Below, one piece after another: positions 7,410 to 14,471 of a stretch of 20,907 bases of DNA. The DNA is from Puniceicoccales bacterium (GTDB lineage: Bacteria > Verrucomicrobiota > Verrucomicrobiia > Opitutales > JAIRKQ01): the NCBI GenBank assembly GCA_031279395.1, contig JAITIO010000051.1, positions 1 to 20,907 on the forward strand, given 5' to 3'. The first letter of the stretch is position 1; every line of letters begins with the position of its first letter. Under the pieces are notes generated by a model, which had not been told where the DNA came from, ran no database searches, and saw only the letters and a program-made list of their open reading frames with translations. The position numbers and the translations under genes were made by a program.

Positions 7410-8063
7410 ATGGGTCAGAAGGTTAATCCTGTAGTTTTTCGTTTGCCAATTCGCCGTGATTGGCGATCCCGCTGGTTCGCGGATAGCAAAAATTTTTCAA
7501 AATTTTTGCTAGATGATTATAAAATACGTCGTTTCATAAAGACGAAGTTGAAATATGTTTCCATTGCGCGCATTGACATTGAGCGTTCCGGAGACAAGGT
7601 CCGGGTAAAGCTTGCAACCCCAAGACCAGGAGTGATTATAGGTGTTAAGGGTAAGGAACTTGATAAGTTAACCGATGAATTAAAAGCATTAACTCATTCC
7701 GATATAATAGTCGACGTTCAGGAAATAAAGCGTCCTGATTTGGTTGCCCAACTTGTGGCAGAAAACGTCGCGATGCAAATAGAACGGCGAATCGCTTTTA
7801 GGCGTGCTCTCAAGAAAGTTGTTCAGTCGGCCATGAATTTTGGTGCTTGTGGCATAAGGGTTCGCTGTTCCGGGCGACTCGGAGGTGCTGAAATTGCTAG
7901 GACGGAAGAACAAAAGGAGGGGTGTGTGCCTTTACACACACTAAGGGCTAATATCGACTATGGATTTGCGGAAGCCAATACGTCCGCAGGAAAGATAGGA
8001 ATTAAGTGTTGGCTCCTTAATCAAAAGGAGGAAATATTTTCTCGAAGGAAATCGGATAAATAG
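7410..8063 (+). CDS. rpsC: 30S ribosomal protein S3
   Basis: S3 forms part of the mRNA entry site and helicase of the 30S subunit. The 217 residues start MGQKVNPVVFRL and contain a KH-type RNA-binding domain with the GVIIGVKGKELDKL loop (about 73-86), then the C-terminal domain with GIRVRCSGRLGGAEIARTE (about 148-166) and PLHTLRANIDYGF (about 173-185). The C-terminal tail is short. The 12-nt spacer from rplV (AGATTAAATTTGTT region) has no Shine-Dalgarno motif. Confidence 0.97.
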   Translation: MGQKVNPVVFRLPIRRDWRSRWFADSKNFSKFLLDDYKIRRFIKTKLKYVSIARIDIERSGDKVRVKLATPRPGVIIGVKGKELDKLTDELKALTHSDIIVDVQEIKRPDLVAQLVAENVAMQIERRIAFRRALKKVVQSAMNFGACGIRVRCSGRLGGAEIARTEEQKEGCVPLHTLRANIDYGFAEANTSAGKIGIKCWLLNQKEEIFSRRKSDK

Positions 8064-8071
8064 TATTTGTC

Positions 8072-8494
8072 ATGAGTAATTTATTACCATCGAAAACCAA
8101 ATATAGGAAGGTGCAAAAAGGGCGCAACCGAGGAATTGCCAAAGGTGGCAATACCATTGCGTTTGGTGACTTTGCTATACAATCCTTTGAACGTGGGAGC
8201 ATTACGTCAGCCCAATTGGAAGCCGCCCGTATTGCCATTAATAGGCATCTGAAGAGAAAAGGGAAAGTTTGGATGCGCTTGTTTCCGCAAAAGCCGATCA
8301 CTAAAAAACCAGCTGAAACTCGTATGGGAAAAGGGAAGGGTGGAGTGGAATATTGGGTGTCAATCATCAAACCGGGGAGTATTATTTTTGAGGTCTCCGG
8401 TGTCTCGGCAACGTTGGCTCGCGAGGCCATACGGTTGGCTGATTGTAAATTACCGGTCCATTGTCGTTTCATCTGCCGTGAGGAGCAAAGCTAG
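8072..8494 (+). CDS. rplP: 50S ribosomal protein L16
   Basis: L16 helps position A-site tRNA and completes 50S assembly. The 140-residue product shows LLPSKTKYRKVQKGRNRGIA (4-23), RLFPQKPITKKPAETRMGKG (69-88) and GVEYWV (91-96). Arg84 aligns with the arginine hydroxylated in E. coli L16. There is no good Shine-Dalgarno motif in the 8-nt gap after rpsC. Confidence 0.97.
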   Translation: MSNLLPSKTKYRKVQKGRNRGIAKGGNTIAFGDFAIQSFERGSITSAQLEAARIAINRHLKRKGKVWMRLFPQKPITKKPAETRMGKGKGGVEYWVSIIKPGSIIFEVSGVSATLAREAIRLADCKLPVHCRFICREEQS

Positions 8495-8502
8495 GGAAAT
8501 AT

Positions 8503-8694
8503 ATGAAAAATAAGGACTTCATTGATTTGACCTATCAGGAAATTTGCCAAAAGGAAATGGAATTGCGTGATGAACTCATACGCTTGAAACTGAAACGCAA
8601 AATTGGACAATTGGAAAAAACTCATAGGTTTTCCGAAATAAGGCGGAACATAGCTAGGCTTATGGGCCTAAAATCACGCCAAAGCAAGGACTAG
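8503..8694 (+). CDS. rpmC: 50S ribosomal protein L29
   Basis: L29 is a small two-helix protein near the tunnel exit next to L23. The 63-residue product has the LTYQEICQKEMELRDELIRL helix (about 9-28), a KRKIGQLEKTHRFSEIRRNI segment (31-50) and IARLMGL, the usual family pattern. AGGGA sits 6 nt upstream of the ATG. It lies between rplP and rpsQ as in most bacteria. Confidence 0.95.
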   Translation: MKNKDFIDLTYQEICQKEMELRDELIRLKLKRKIGQLEKTHRFSEIRRNIARLMGLKSRQSKD

Positions 8695-8699
8695 GTTAT

Positions 8700-8978
8700 A
8701 TGGAAAATAAAATCAAAAGGAATTTTAGAAAATTTTTGGTGGGAAATGTCATCCAAAAGTCAGGTGATAAAACGATAAAGGTTGCTTGTTTTTACAAAGT
8801 CCCCCATTCCGTTTATCAGAAAGAGGTTAAGCGTAAAACTGTCATTTATGTCCACGATAAGGATAACAAGTGTGCCATCGGAGATTCTGTTCGTGTTTTC
8901 GAAACAAGGCCGTTGAGTAGGTTGAAACGCTGGCGAGTGGGAAGCATAATAGGTGCAGCTTCCAACATTAACATATAA
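8700..8978 (+). CDS. rpsQ: 30S ribosomal protein S17
   Basis: S17 is an OB-fold protein binding the 5' domain of 16S rRNA. The 92-residue product has RKFLVGNVIQKSGDKTIKV (about 10-28), the YQKEVKRKTVIYVHDK segment (about 40-55) and GDSVRVFETRPLSRLKRW (about 61-78), all characteristic. It begins 5 nt after rpmC, with AAGGA and AGG motifs overlapping the rpmC end. Confidence 0.96.
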   Translation: MENKIKRNFRKFLVGNVIQKSGDKTIKVACFYKVPHSVYQKEVKRKTVIYVHDKDNKCAIGDSVRVFETRPLSRLKRWRVGSIIGAASNINI

Positions 8979-8992
8979 AAGGAACAAATATT

Positions 8993-9358
8993 ATGTTGCA
9001 ACAGGAAAGCATTTTAGAAGTCGCAGATAATGTGGGAGTCAAACAGGTCAAAATGATAAGGCGACTTGGCCAAAATAAGCGGACTGCTACCGTTGGAGAT
9101 ATAATTATTTGCAGTGTTCAGTCGAGCATTCCAGAATCTACTATAAAGAAGGGAGCCGTTGTGTCCGCCGTAATAGTGAGGACTAAGTATCCAATCAGGC
9201 GGGATGATGGAAGTTACTTGAGGTTTGGCAGCAATGCTTGCGTCATAATAGATGATAAAAAAAATCCAAAGGGTACCAGAATTTTTGGCCCGGTAGCAAG
9301 GGAGTTGCGGCAAAAGAATTTTACCAAAATAATTTCGTTGGCCCTGGAGGTAATATGA
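8993..9358 (+). CDS. rplN: 50S ribosomal protein L14
   Basis: L14 contacts 16S rRNA in an intersubunit bridge and binds the silencing factor RsfS. The 121-residue product has MLQQESILEVADNVGVKQVK, a GDIIICSVQ strand, RRDDGSYLRFGSNACVIIDD and GTRIFGPVARELRQKNFTKI, all family landmarks. AAGGAA precedes the ATG by about 7 nt. Its stop codon overlaps the rplX start in the pattern ATGA. Confidence 0.97.
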   Translation: MLQQESILEVADNVGVKQVKMIRRLGQNKRTATVGDIIICSVQSSIPESTIKKGAVVSAVIVRTKYPIRRDDGSYLRFGSNACVIIDDKKNPKGTRIFGPVARELRQKNFTKIISLALEVI

Positions 9359-9624
9359 AGAAAACATTAAAAAGAGGTGAGGAGGTTATTGTCATAGCAG
9401 GAGATGCTAAAGACCAAACTGGTAAGGTGATCAAAGTTTTACGAGAAAAAAATAAAGTTATTGTTGAAGGTGTCGCCGTTGCAAGGAAACACATGCGCAA
9501 GTCACAGGAATATCCCAATGGAACGATCATCGATAAGCCAATGCCAATTCACTTGTCAAATGTTGCTCGGAAATCGATGGAAAATGGGTCAGAAGATGCA
9601 AAGAATAATAATAAAAATGCTTGA
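9355..9624 (+). CDS. rplX: 50S ribosomal protein L24, C-terminally short
   Basis: L24 is an early assembly protein of the 50S subunit. The KOW domain is intact (RGEEVIVIAGDAKDQTGKVI, then VLREKNKVIVEGVAVARKHM, about residues 7-48). The protein continues through IHLSNVA and ends after a low-complexity ENGSEDAKNNNKNA tail at 89 residues, against about 100-105 in E. coli. The usual terminal block after SNVA (the VGFRFEDGKKVRF-type strand) is missing and I do not find it in another frame downstream. A strong GGAGGT at 9346-9351 drives its start, which overlaps rplN by 4 nt. A 47-nt T-rich spacer follows. Confidence 0.93.
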   Translation: MKKTLKRGEEVIVIAGDAKDQTGKVIKVLREKNKVIVEGVAVARKHMRKSQEYPNGTIIDKPMPIHLSNVARKSMENGSEDAKNNNKNA

Positions 9625-9671
9625 TTTTTTTAGCAATTTTTTTTGGGTGTTTCAGGCATAGCAATGAATAG

Positions 9672-10229
9672 ATGGATTCTCGAATGAACAAACCATATTT
9701 CAAAAAATTATATGATGAGCGTATTTCCGCTGAACTTGCAAAGGAGTTCGCATTGAAGAATTGTCACCAAATTCCCAAGTTGGAAAAAATAGTGATAAAT
9801 TCAGCCATCAATGCCGATGCTGACAAGACGTTAGTCCAGGAAATTCAGAAAGAAATTTCACTAATAGCTGGCCAAAAATCCGTTCTAACAAAGGCCAAAA
9901 AGAGCATTTCGAATTTTAAACTGAGAAAGGGTATGACCGTGGGGGCAATGGTCACGCTGCGCGCCAATAATATGTACGAGTTTTTGTCAAAGTTGATCTT
10001 CATTACATTGCCTAAAATTCGTGATTTTCGCGGTGTATCCAACAGGATGGATGGACATGGAAATTATAATATGGGTATAAACGATCACACAATTTTTCCT
10101 GAGATAAACATAGATCGGGAAAGAAAGCTAGTTGGGATGGACATAGCTTTTGTTACATCGACCGATGATGACAAACAAGGGCACGCTTTGTTGTCAAAAC
10201 TTGGAATGCCATTTAGGAAAAAATCATAG
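9672..10229 (+). CDS. rplE: 50S ribosomal protein L5
   Basis: L5 binds 5S rRNA and forms a bridge to S13. The 185-residue product includes a PKLEKIVINSAIN strand (about 34-46), AGQKSVLTKAKKSISNFKLR (about 66-85), GAMVTLRANNMYEFLSKLI, PKIRDFRGVSN and NMGINDHTIFPEINID. An in-frame ATG at 9684 would shorten it by four residues and fits the family equally well; neither start has a strong ribosome binding site. The gene follows the short rplX after a T-rich spacer. This junction is where S8 represses the spc operon in E. coli, but I see no S8-like helix. Confidence 0.95.
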   Translation: MDSRMNKPYFKKLYDERISAELAKEFALKNCHQIPKLEKIVINSAINADADKTLVQEIQKEISLIAGQKSVLTKAKKSISNFKLRKGMTVGAMVTLRANNMYEFLSKLIFITLPKIRDFRGVSNRMDGHGNYNMGINDHTIFPEINIDRERKLVGMDIAFVTSTDDDKQGHALLSKLGMPFRKKS

Positions 10230-10250
10230 GATTTGGGAAGTGTTTTACAT

Positions 10251-10556
10251 ATGACGAAAAAATCTGCAATTGCTAGGAATAATAAAAGGATAAGGTTGGT
10301 AGCTTTCTACGCTGAACGACGAAAGGAGTTGAAGTGTAAGCTATTGGATGTTAATTTGTCGGATGAGGAATATTTCGATGTTCAGAGAAAACTAGCCAAA
10401 TTGCCGAGAAATTCTTCAAAGGTTAGGGTAAGAAATAGATGTGCCATAACTGGGCGAGCAAGAGGATTTCATAGGTGGTTTGGAATTTCAAGGCTACAAT
10501 TGAGGGAGATGGCATCTTTTGGTGAAATTCCAGGAATAACAAAGTCATCGTGGTAA
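10251..10556 (+). CDS. rpsN: 30S ribosomal protein S14 (zinc-free long form)
   Basis: S14 is a 30S head protein. The ATG at 10251 gives MTKKSAIARNNKR, matching the family start and a length of 101 residues; an upstream TTG at 10233 would add six residues without homology. The C-terminal half has VRVRNRCAITGRARGFHRWF, then GISRLQLREMASFGEIPG and the final KSSW. The paired CxxC zinc motifs of the short form are absent, so this is the long C-minus type. GGGAAG lies about 10 nt upstream. Confidence 0.96.
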   Translation: MTKKSAIARNNKRIRLVAFYAERRKELKCKLLDVNLSDEEYFDVQRKLAKLPRNSSKVRVRNRCAITGRARGFHRWFGISRLQLREMASFGEIPGITKSSW

Positions 10557-10564
10557 TTTTGAAT

Positions 10565-10570
10565 GAGGGA
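10565..10570 (+). promoter_or_regulatory. rpsH: Ribosome binding site fixing the rpsH start
   Basis: GAGGGA ends 3 nt before the ATG at 10574 (its GAGG core is 5 nt away). It supports that codon over the in-frame GTG at 10550, which would overlap the rpsN stop and add eight residues not seen in the family. Confidence 0.6.
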
Positions 10571-10573
10571 AAA

Positions 10574-10963
10574 ATGGACGTTATTGGTAATTTTATAACA
10601 ATCTTGAGAAATGCTAGTAGGGCGAATAAGGCTAGCTGTTGCGTACAATGGTCAGCTCTAAAAGATGGAATAGCAAAAATTTTTAAAGATAGAGGGTACA
10701 TAAAGGATTTTGTGAAAGAACAAACGGCCGAAGGGCACGTAGTTTTGAAAGTAGTTTTGAAGTATGTGAATGGAGTCGCCGCCATCACTGAGATCGATAG
10801 AATTGGTAAGCCAGGGCGCCGCCAGTACGCTTCCAAAGAAAAAATTCCATCGATTCTAGGAGGGATGGGCGAGTGCGTTTTGTCCACTTCCAAAGGCATT
10901 TTATCTGGGAAAGAAGCCAAGCAATTAGGAGTGGGTGGCGAGTTGATATGTTATGTTTTGTAG
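10574..10963 (+). CDS. rpsH: 30S ribosomal protein S8
   Basis: S8 binds the central domain of 16S rRNA and represses the spc operon in E. coli. The chosen start gives MDVIGNFITILRNASRANK, aligning with the family N terminus, and a length of 129 residues. The C-terminal half has the conserved RIGKPGRRQYASKEKIPSIL run and the STSKGILSGKEAKQLGVGGE block followed by LICYVL. It starts 17 nt after the rpsN stop. It lacks the Tyr-Trp ending seen in many species. Confidence 0.96.
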   Translation: MDVIGNFITILRNASRANKASCCVQWSALKDGIAKIFKDRGYIKDFVKEQTAEGHVVLKVVLKYVNGVAAITEIDRIGKPGRRQYASKEKIPSILGGMGECVLSTSKGILSGKEAKQLGVGGELICYVL

Positions 10964-10975
10964 ATGGATTAAAAA

Positions 10976-11521
10976 ATGAGCAGGATAGGCAAGTCTCCCA
11001 TAGGTATTCCTTCGAAGGTAAAGGTTGTCGTTGATGGCGGTCATGTAATCGTCGAAGGCCCATTGGGTAAAAACGAAAAAACTTTCGACGATTCCGTCGT
11101 CATTAAACAGGTGGACGGTGAAGTATGTGTGTACTGTAGGGACGAAAATGATAAACATTCTTGCATGATGCATGGTACCGTTAGGTCGATAATAAGCTCA
11201 ATGGTGATCGGCGTTGTCAGCGGATATTCAAAAAATCTTGAAATAAGCGGTGTTGGATTTAAAGTAGCGATGAAAGGGCAAAATATTTTGGACCTCAACC
11301 TTGGTTACTCCCATGATATTTTATACACCATCCCCAATGGTATTAAGCTTGAAATTGATCCATCGGGAACAAAAGTTGCCGTAAAGGGTATTGATAAAAA
11401 GCTTGTTGGTCAGGTGGCTTCCGATATAAAAAGATTTCATCCCGTGGAACCTTATAAGGGTAAAGGAGTTAGAATAGTGGGAGAATTTGTGAGACGTAAG
11501 GAAGGAAAGAAAACGGCATAG
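10976..11521 (+). CDS. rplF: 50S ribosomal protein L6
   Basis: L6 lies near the sarcin-ricin loop and the factor-binding site. The 181 residues form the usual tandem L6 folds: MSRIGKSPIGIPSKVKVVV and VIVEGPLGKNEK at the start, KNLEISGVGFKVAMKGQNIL in the middle, LNLGYSHDI, and the C-terminal VGQVASDIKRFHPVEPYKGK followed by GVRIVGEFVRRKEGKK. The start is preceded by a weak GGA. It is 12 nt after rpsH. Confidence 0.97.
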   Translation: MSRIGKSPIGIPSKVKVVVDGGHVIVEGPLGKNEKTFDDSVVIKQVDGEVCVYCRDENDKHSCMMHGTVRSIISSMVIGVVSGYSKNLEISGVGFKVAMKGQNILDLNLGYSHDILYTIPNGIKLEIDPSGTKVAVKGIDKKLVGQVASDIKRFHPVEPYKGKGVRIVGEFVRRKEGKKTA

Positions 11522-11537
11522 TTAAATGGCATTGTTT

Positions 11538-11543
11538 GAGGAT
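11538..11543 (+). promoter_or_regulatory. rplR: Ribosome binding site fixing the rplR start
   Basis: GAGGAT lies 7 nt before the ATG at 11551. It falls inside the extension that would result from the in-frame TTG at 11536, so the ATG is the better start. Confidence 0.6.
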
Positions 11544-11550
11544 TAAAAAT

Positions 11551-11910
11551 ATGCAAATTGATAAAAAAATACGCAGTGAAAAACGAAAAAGACGGGTCAG
11601 AAAGTGCGTTATTGGTACCGCAACAAGACCTAGGTTGTCCGTGAAATTTTCTGGAAAACATATTTATGCCCAGTGTGTAAATGATGAAGTTGGGAGTACG
11701 CTGGTGTTTTCTAGCACTTTGGCGAAGGAAGCAAAGGAACAAAAGGCAATTGCTAATGTTGCCGGAGCAGTTTTCTTGGGAAAAATGTTTGGTGAAAAAG
11801 CCATTTCTTTTGGAATAAAGCAGGTTGTGTTTGACAGAGGAGGGCGAAAATATCATGGTTGTGTACAAAGTTTTGCCGATGCAGCTCGTGGAGCGGGTTT
11901 GTTGTTTTAG
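11551..11910 (+). CDS. rplR: 50S ribosomal protein L18
   Basis: L18 binds 5S rRNA with L5 and L25. The 119-residue product has a basic N terminus (KIRSEKRKRRVRKCVIGT), RPRLSVKFSGKHIYAQCVND (about 26-45) and the C-terminal FDRGGRKYHGCVQSFADAAR, GAGLLF block, all family signatures. The preceding gap from rplF is 29 nt. Length matches E. coli within two residues. Confidence 0.96.
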   Translation: MQIDKKIRSEKRKRRVRKCVIGTATRPRLSVKFSGKHIYAQCVNDEVGSTLVFSSTLAKEAKEQKAIANVAGAVFLGKMFGEKAISFGIKQVVFDRGGRKYHGCVQSFADAARGAGLLF

Positions 11911-11925
11911 TATGTAGGTTAAAAT

Positions 11926-12489
11926 ATGAGTGATTTTAAAAAATCGGAAAAGAAAGCCAATAATTTTCGCAAAAAGCAAGGAAATGACGGTGGTCATTCG
12001 GCAAAAGCTGAACGTAGGGAGCTGAAAGAAAAGGTTATTCATGTAAACCGTTGCGCAAAAGTAGTCAAAGGGGGTAGACGGTTTGGATTTGCCGCGTTGG
12101 TTGTCGTTGGAGATCAAAAGGGGAGAATAGGAGTTGGATATGGAAAGGCAAAGGAGGTTCCTGAGGCGATTAAAAAGGGGACTGAGCGGGCGAAAAAAAA
12201 TATAACATCGTTTCAATTGAATGAAGCTACTGTTCCCCACATGGCCATGGGTGTTTCCGATGGCGGTCGCGTTTTATTGCGCCCAGCGGCTCCAGGTACA
12301 GGTGTTATCGCTGGCGGTGGAGTTCGTGCCGTTCTTGAAATGCTGGGCATAAAAGATGTGTTGACGAAATCAATGGGGTCGAATAATCAGATTGCAGTGG
12401 TCAATGCAACCTTGGACGCGCTAGGGAAGATGCGGAACTATGCACTAATCAAACAGATACGAACTGCGGTTGGAGATGAAATTATATAA
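11926..12489 (+). CDS. rpsE: 30S ribosomal protein S5
   Basis: S5 is at the mRNA entry site and affects decoding accuracy. After a charged, Lys-rich N-terminal extension of about 35 residues, the core has VIHVNRCAKVVKGGRRFGFA, ALVVVGDQKGRIGVGYGKA, KEVPEAIKKGTERAKKNI, then GRVLLRPAAPGTGVIAGGGV and RAVLEMLGIKDVLTKSMGSN, which are the expected double-stranded RNA-binding and C-terminal domains. At 187 residues it is about 20 longer than E. coli, owing to the N terminus. TAGGT lies about 7 nt upstream. rpmD, which follows rpsE in many bacteria, is absent; rplO begins 14 nt later. Confidence 0.97.
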   Translation: MSDFKKSEKKANNFRKKQGNDGGHSAKAERRELKEKVIHVNRCAKVVKGGRRFGFAALVVVGDQKGRIGVGYGKAKEVPEAIKKGTERAKKNITSFQLNEATVPHMAMGVSDGGRVLLRPAAPGTGVIAGGGVRAVLEMLGIKDVLTKSMGSNNQIAVVNATLDALGKMRNYALIKQIRTAVGDEII

Positions 12490-12503
12490 GAAGGATTTGA
12501 CCA

Positions 12504-12959
12504 ATGAAACTTAATGAATTGCCAAAGATTTTAGCTTACTCAAAAAATACCAAACGGCGAGGTAAAGGGGTTGGTTCCGGCCAGGGGAAAACTGCGGGGC
12601 GGGGTCACAAGGGAGGCAAAGCCCGTGCTGGATATAGCCCGGCACCATGTTGCTGCGGCATTCCATTTTACAGACATTTTCCAATCCGTGGATTTTCCAA
12701 TGCAAGTTTTCGTGTGTCATTCGCCATTGTGAGTCTACAAGATATTGTTGATCTTCAACTTGATACCGTAGACAAGCCATGTATGCAGCAACGAGGATTG
12801 ATCAAAAGCAGTGAAATTTTGGTTAAAATTCTCGGAGGAGTAATTCTTTCCAAGTCAATTACGGTGGTTGCCGATAAATTTTCTAAAAGCGCCATTAAGG
12901 CCATAGAAAGTGTGGGAGGTAAGGCCGTGATTTTATTGGATGAATCACAGAAAAAATAA
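12504..12959 (+). CDS. rplO: 50S ribosomal protein L15
   Basis: L15 is a late-assembly 50S protein. The Gly/Arg/Lys-rich N-terminal arm (RRGKGVGSGQGKTAGRGHKG, about 18-37) is typical, and the YRHFPIRGFSN segment (56-66) matches the usual YRRLPKRGF motif. Between them most family members have a PGFEGGQMPL-like stretch; here it reads SPAPCCCGIPF with three consecutive cysteines (49-51). The C-terminal domain ends with ESVGGKAVILLDE. Length is 151 residues. AAGGAT precedes the ATG by about 8 nt. Confidence 0.95.
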   Translation: MKLNELPKILAYSKNTKRRGKGVGSGQGKTAGRGHKGGKARAGYSPAPCCCGIPFYRHFPIRGFSNASFRVSFAIVSLQDIVDLQLDTVDKPCMQQRGLIKSSEILVKILGGVILSKSITVVADKFSKSAIKAIESVGGKAVILLDESQKK

Positions 12960-12971
12960 TGGCGATGTAAA

Positions 12972-14471
12972 ATGTTATCGGCTTTTGCAAATTGCTTTAA
13001 AATCACAGATCTGCGCAATAGGATTCTTATTACGCTGGCACTGTTGTTTGTTGCCCGCGTTGGGGCTAGCATTCCGTTACCCGGTTTGGATCCATTACCG
13101 CTGACAAATTTTATGATGTCCAAAGCATCGGCGTCAGGTGGAATAATGGACCTCTATAACATGTTCACGGGAGGAGCCCTATTAAAGGGGGCCATATTTG
13201 GACTTGGCATCATGCCCTACATAAGCGCATCCATTATCATGCAGCTTTTGGGGGCCATAAATCCAGCATTGGCCAGGTTGCAGCATGAGGGAGAAGTGGG
13301 TAGACAAAAAATAGCACAGTATACCCGCTATTTGACGGTCGTCGTTTGTTTCATTCAAGGATGGCTATTGGTTATGGCTCTAGCAAATTATCCCGACAAA
13401 CTTTTCTATGGATTTAATGCCAGTCAGTACGGCAACATTATCATAAAAGAGGGCGTGTCGTTTTTCATAACGTCCACAATATTTTTAACGACTGGTACGT
13501 TGATTTTGGTATGGATTGGAGAACAAATTTCCCAGGTCGGCATAGGGAATGGCATTTCCCTTCTCATAGCTGCAGGGATTTTATCCTCAATGCCTGGAGC
13601 CATCATCCAGGCGGTCAAAATGTTCAAAGTCTCCGCGGGAATACCAAAGATTTTTGGCATATGGCATGGGGTATTGATGCTAACGCTATTAATTTCTGTG
13701 GTAGCTCTTATGATATCTGTTACGCAGGCGGATAGGAAAATCCCAGTACAGTATGTTTCTCGCATAGTTGGGCGCAAAATGTACACAGGTCAATCCTCCT
13801 ATCTCCCGCTAAAAATTAACTATTCCGGAGTTATGCCGGTAATCTTTGCAAGTGCCATATTACTCTTTCCCCAACAAATCTTTGCCTATGTGGGAGCTGC
13901 AACGGGCATAAGGTTTTTTCAAAAGGCTTCCATGGTTTTGAACCATGGCTCAGCTACCTATTACGTTTTATATGGTTTGCTAATTTTGTGTTTCAGCTAT
14001 TTTTGGGTATCAATAATGTTCCGACCTACCCAAATAGCGGATGAATTGAAAAAGAATGGAGGATATATCCCGGGGATTAAGCCAGGGGATCCTACGGCAA
14101 CATTTTTAGATTTTGTCATGACTCGTTTGACGTTTGCGGGAGCGGTATTTCTGACGGCAGTGGCGTTATTACCGGACTTGCTGTTTTTTTCATTTGGCAT
14201 TTCCTATTCCATTGCTTTGTTTTTTGGGGGAACAGGGACGTTGATTTCGGTAGGCGTTGTCCTCGACACCTTGAAACAAATAGAAGGCTATCTGTTGCAA
14301 AAAAATTATGATGGATTTCTAAAAAAGATAAAAATTCGGACGAATAGTAAAATTGAATCTCCAAACAATGTTTCCAAGACTCGCAGGATTATTTATACCG
14401 CCATGGCTGTCCTGTTGGGAATAATCATTGCGTGGCTCGTCGTCTGCCATGGGAAAGGGCATTGCAAATGA
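12972..14471 (+). CDS. secY: Sec translocon channel subunit SecY with extra C-terminal helix
   Basis: SecY is the protein-conducting channel of the inner membrane. Hallmarks are RVGASIPLPGLDP near the N terminus, the plug-region FTGGALLKGAIFGLGIMPYI, SASIIMQLLG, LQHEGEVGRQKIAQYTRYLT, GIGNGISLLI and the cytoplasmic loop with RPTQIADELKKNGGYIPGIK and PGDPTATFLD. Ten helices are expected for the core, which ends as usual at about residue 455 (QKNYDGFLKKIKIR). The protein then continues for about 45 residues with a basic linker and a strongly hydrophobic stretch at 473-491 (IIYTAMAVLLGIIIAWLVV), giving a likely eleventh helix and a CHGKGHCK tail. The stop overlaps the map start (ATGA). Total length is 499 residues versus 443 in E. 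coli. Confidence 0.97.
   Translation: MLSAFANCFKITDLRNRILITLALLFVARVGASIPLPGLDPLPLTNFMMSKASASGGIMDLYNMFTGGALLKGAIFGLGIMPYISASIIMQLLGAINPALARLQHEGEVGRQKIAQYTRYLTVVVCFIQGWLLVMALANYPDKLFYGFNASQYGNIIIKEGVSFFITSTIFLTTGTLILVWIGEQISQVGIGNGISLLIAAGILSSMPGAIIQAVKMFKVSAGIPKIFGIWHGVLMLTLLISVVALMISVTQADRKIPVQYVSRIVGRKMYTGQSSYLPLKINYSGVMPVIFASAILLFPQQIFAYVGAATGIRFFQKASMVLNHGSATYYVLYGLLILCFSYFWVSIMFRPTQIADELKKNGGYIPGIKPGDPTATFLDFVMTRLTFAGAVFLTAVALLPDLLFFSFGISYSIALFFGGTGTLISVGVVLDTLKQIEGYLLQKNYDGFLKKIKIRTNSKIESPNNVSKTRRIIYTAMAVLLGIIIAWLVVCHGKGHCK

Noticed and set aside
9613..9630. A/T-only inverted repeat followed by T residues after rplX, as a terminator
   Set aside because: The stem has no G-C pairs and would be too weak; it also lies in the middle of an essential operon. 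Kept only as part of the L24 observation.
11452..12240. 262-codon open frame on the minus strand
   Set aside because: It lies antisense to the end of rplF, rplR and half of rpsE, which are certain genes. Its product is rich in Phe, Leu and Ser with no recognisable domain, as expected for a shadow frame.
14432..14467. Extended start for methionine aminopeptidase inside secY
   Set aside because: The family starts at the ATG overlapping the secY stop; the extra 12 residues are secY coding sequence read in another frame.
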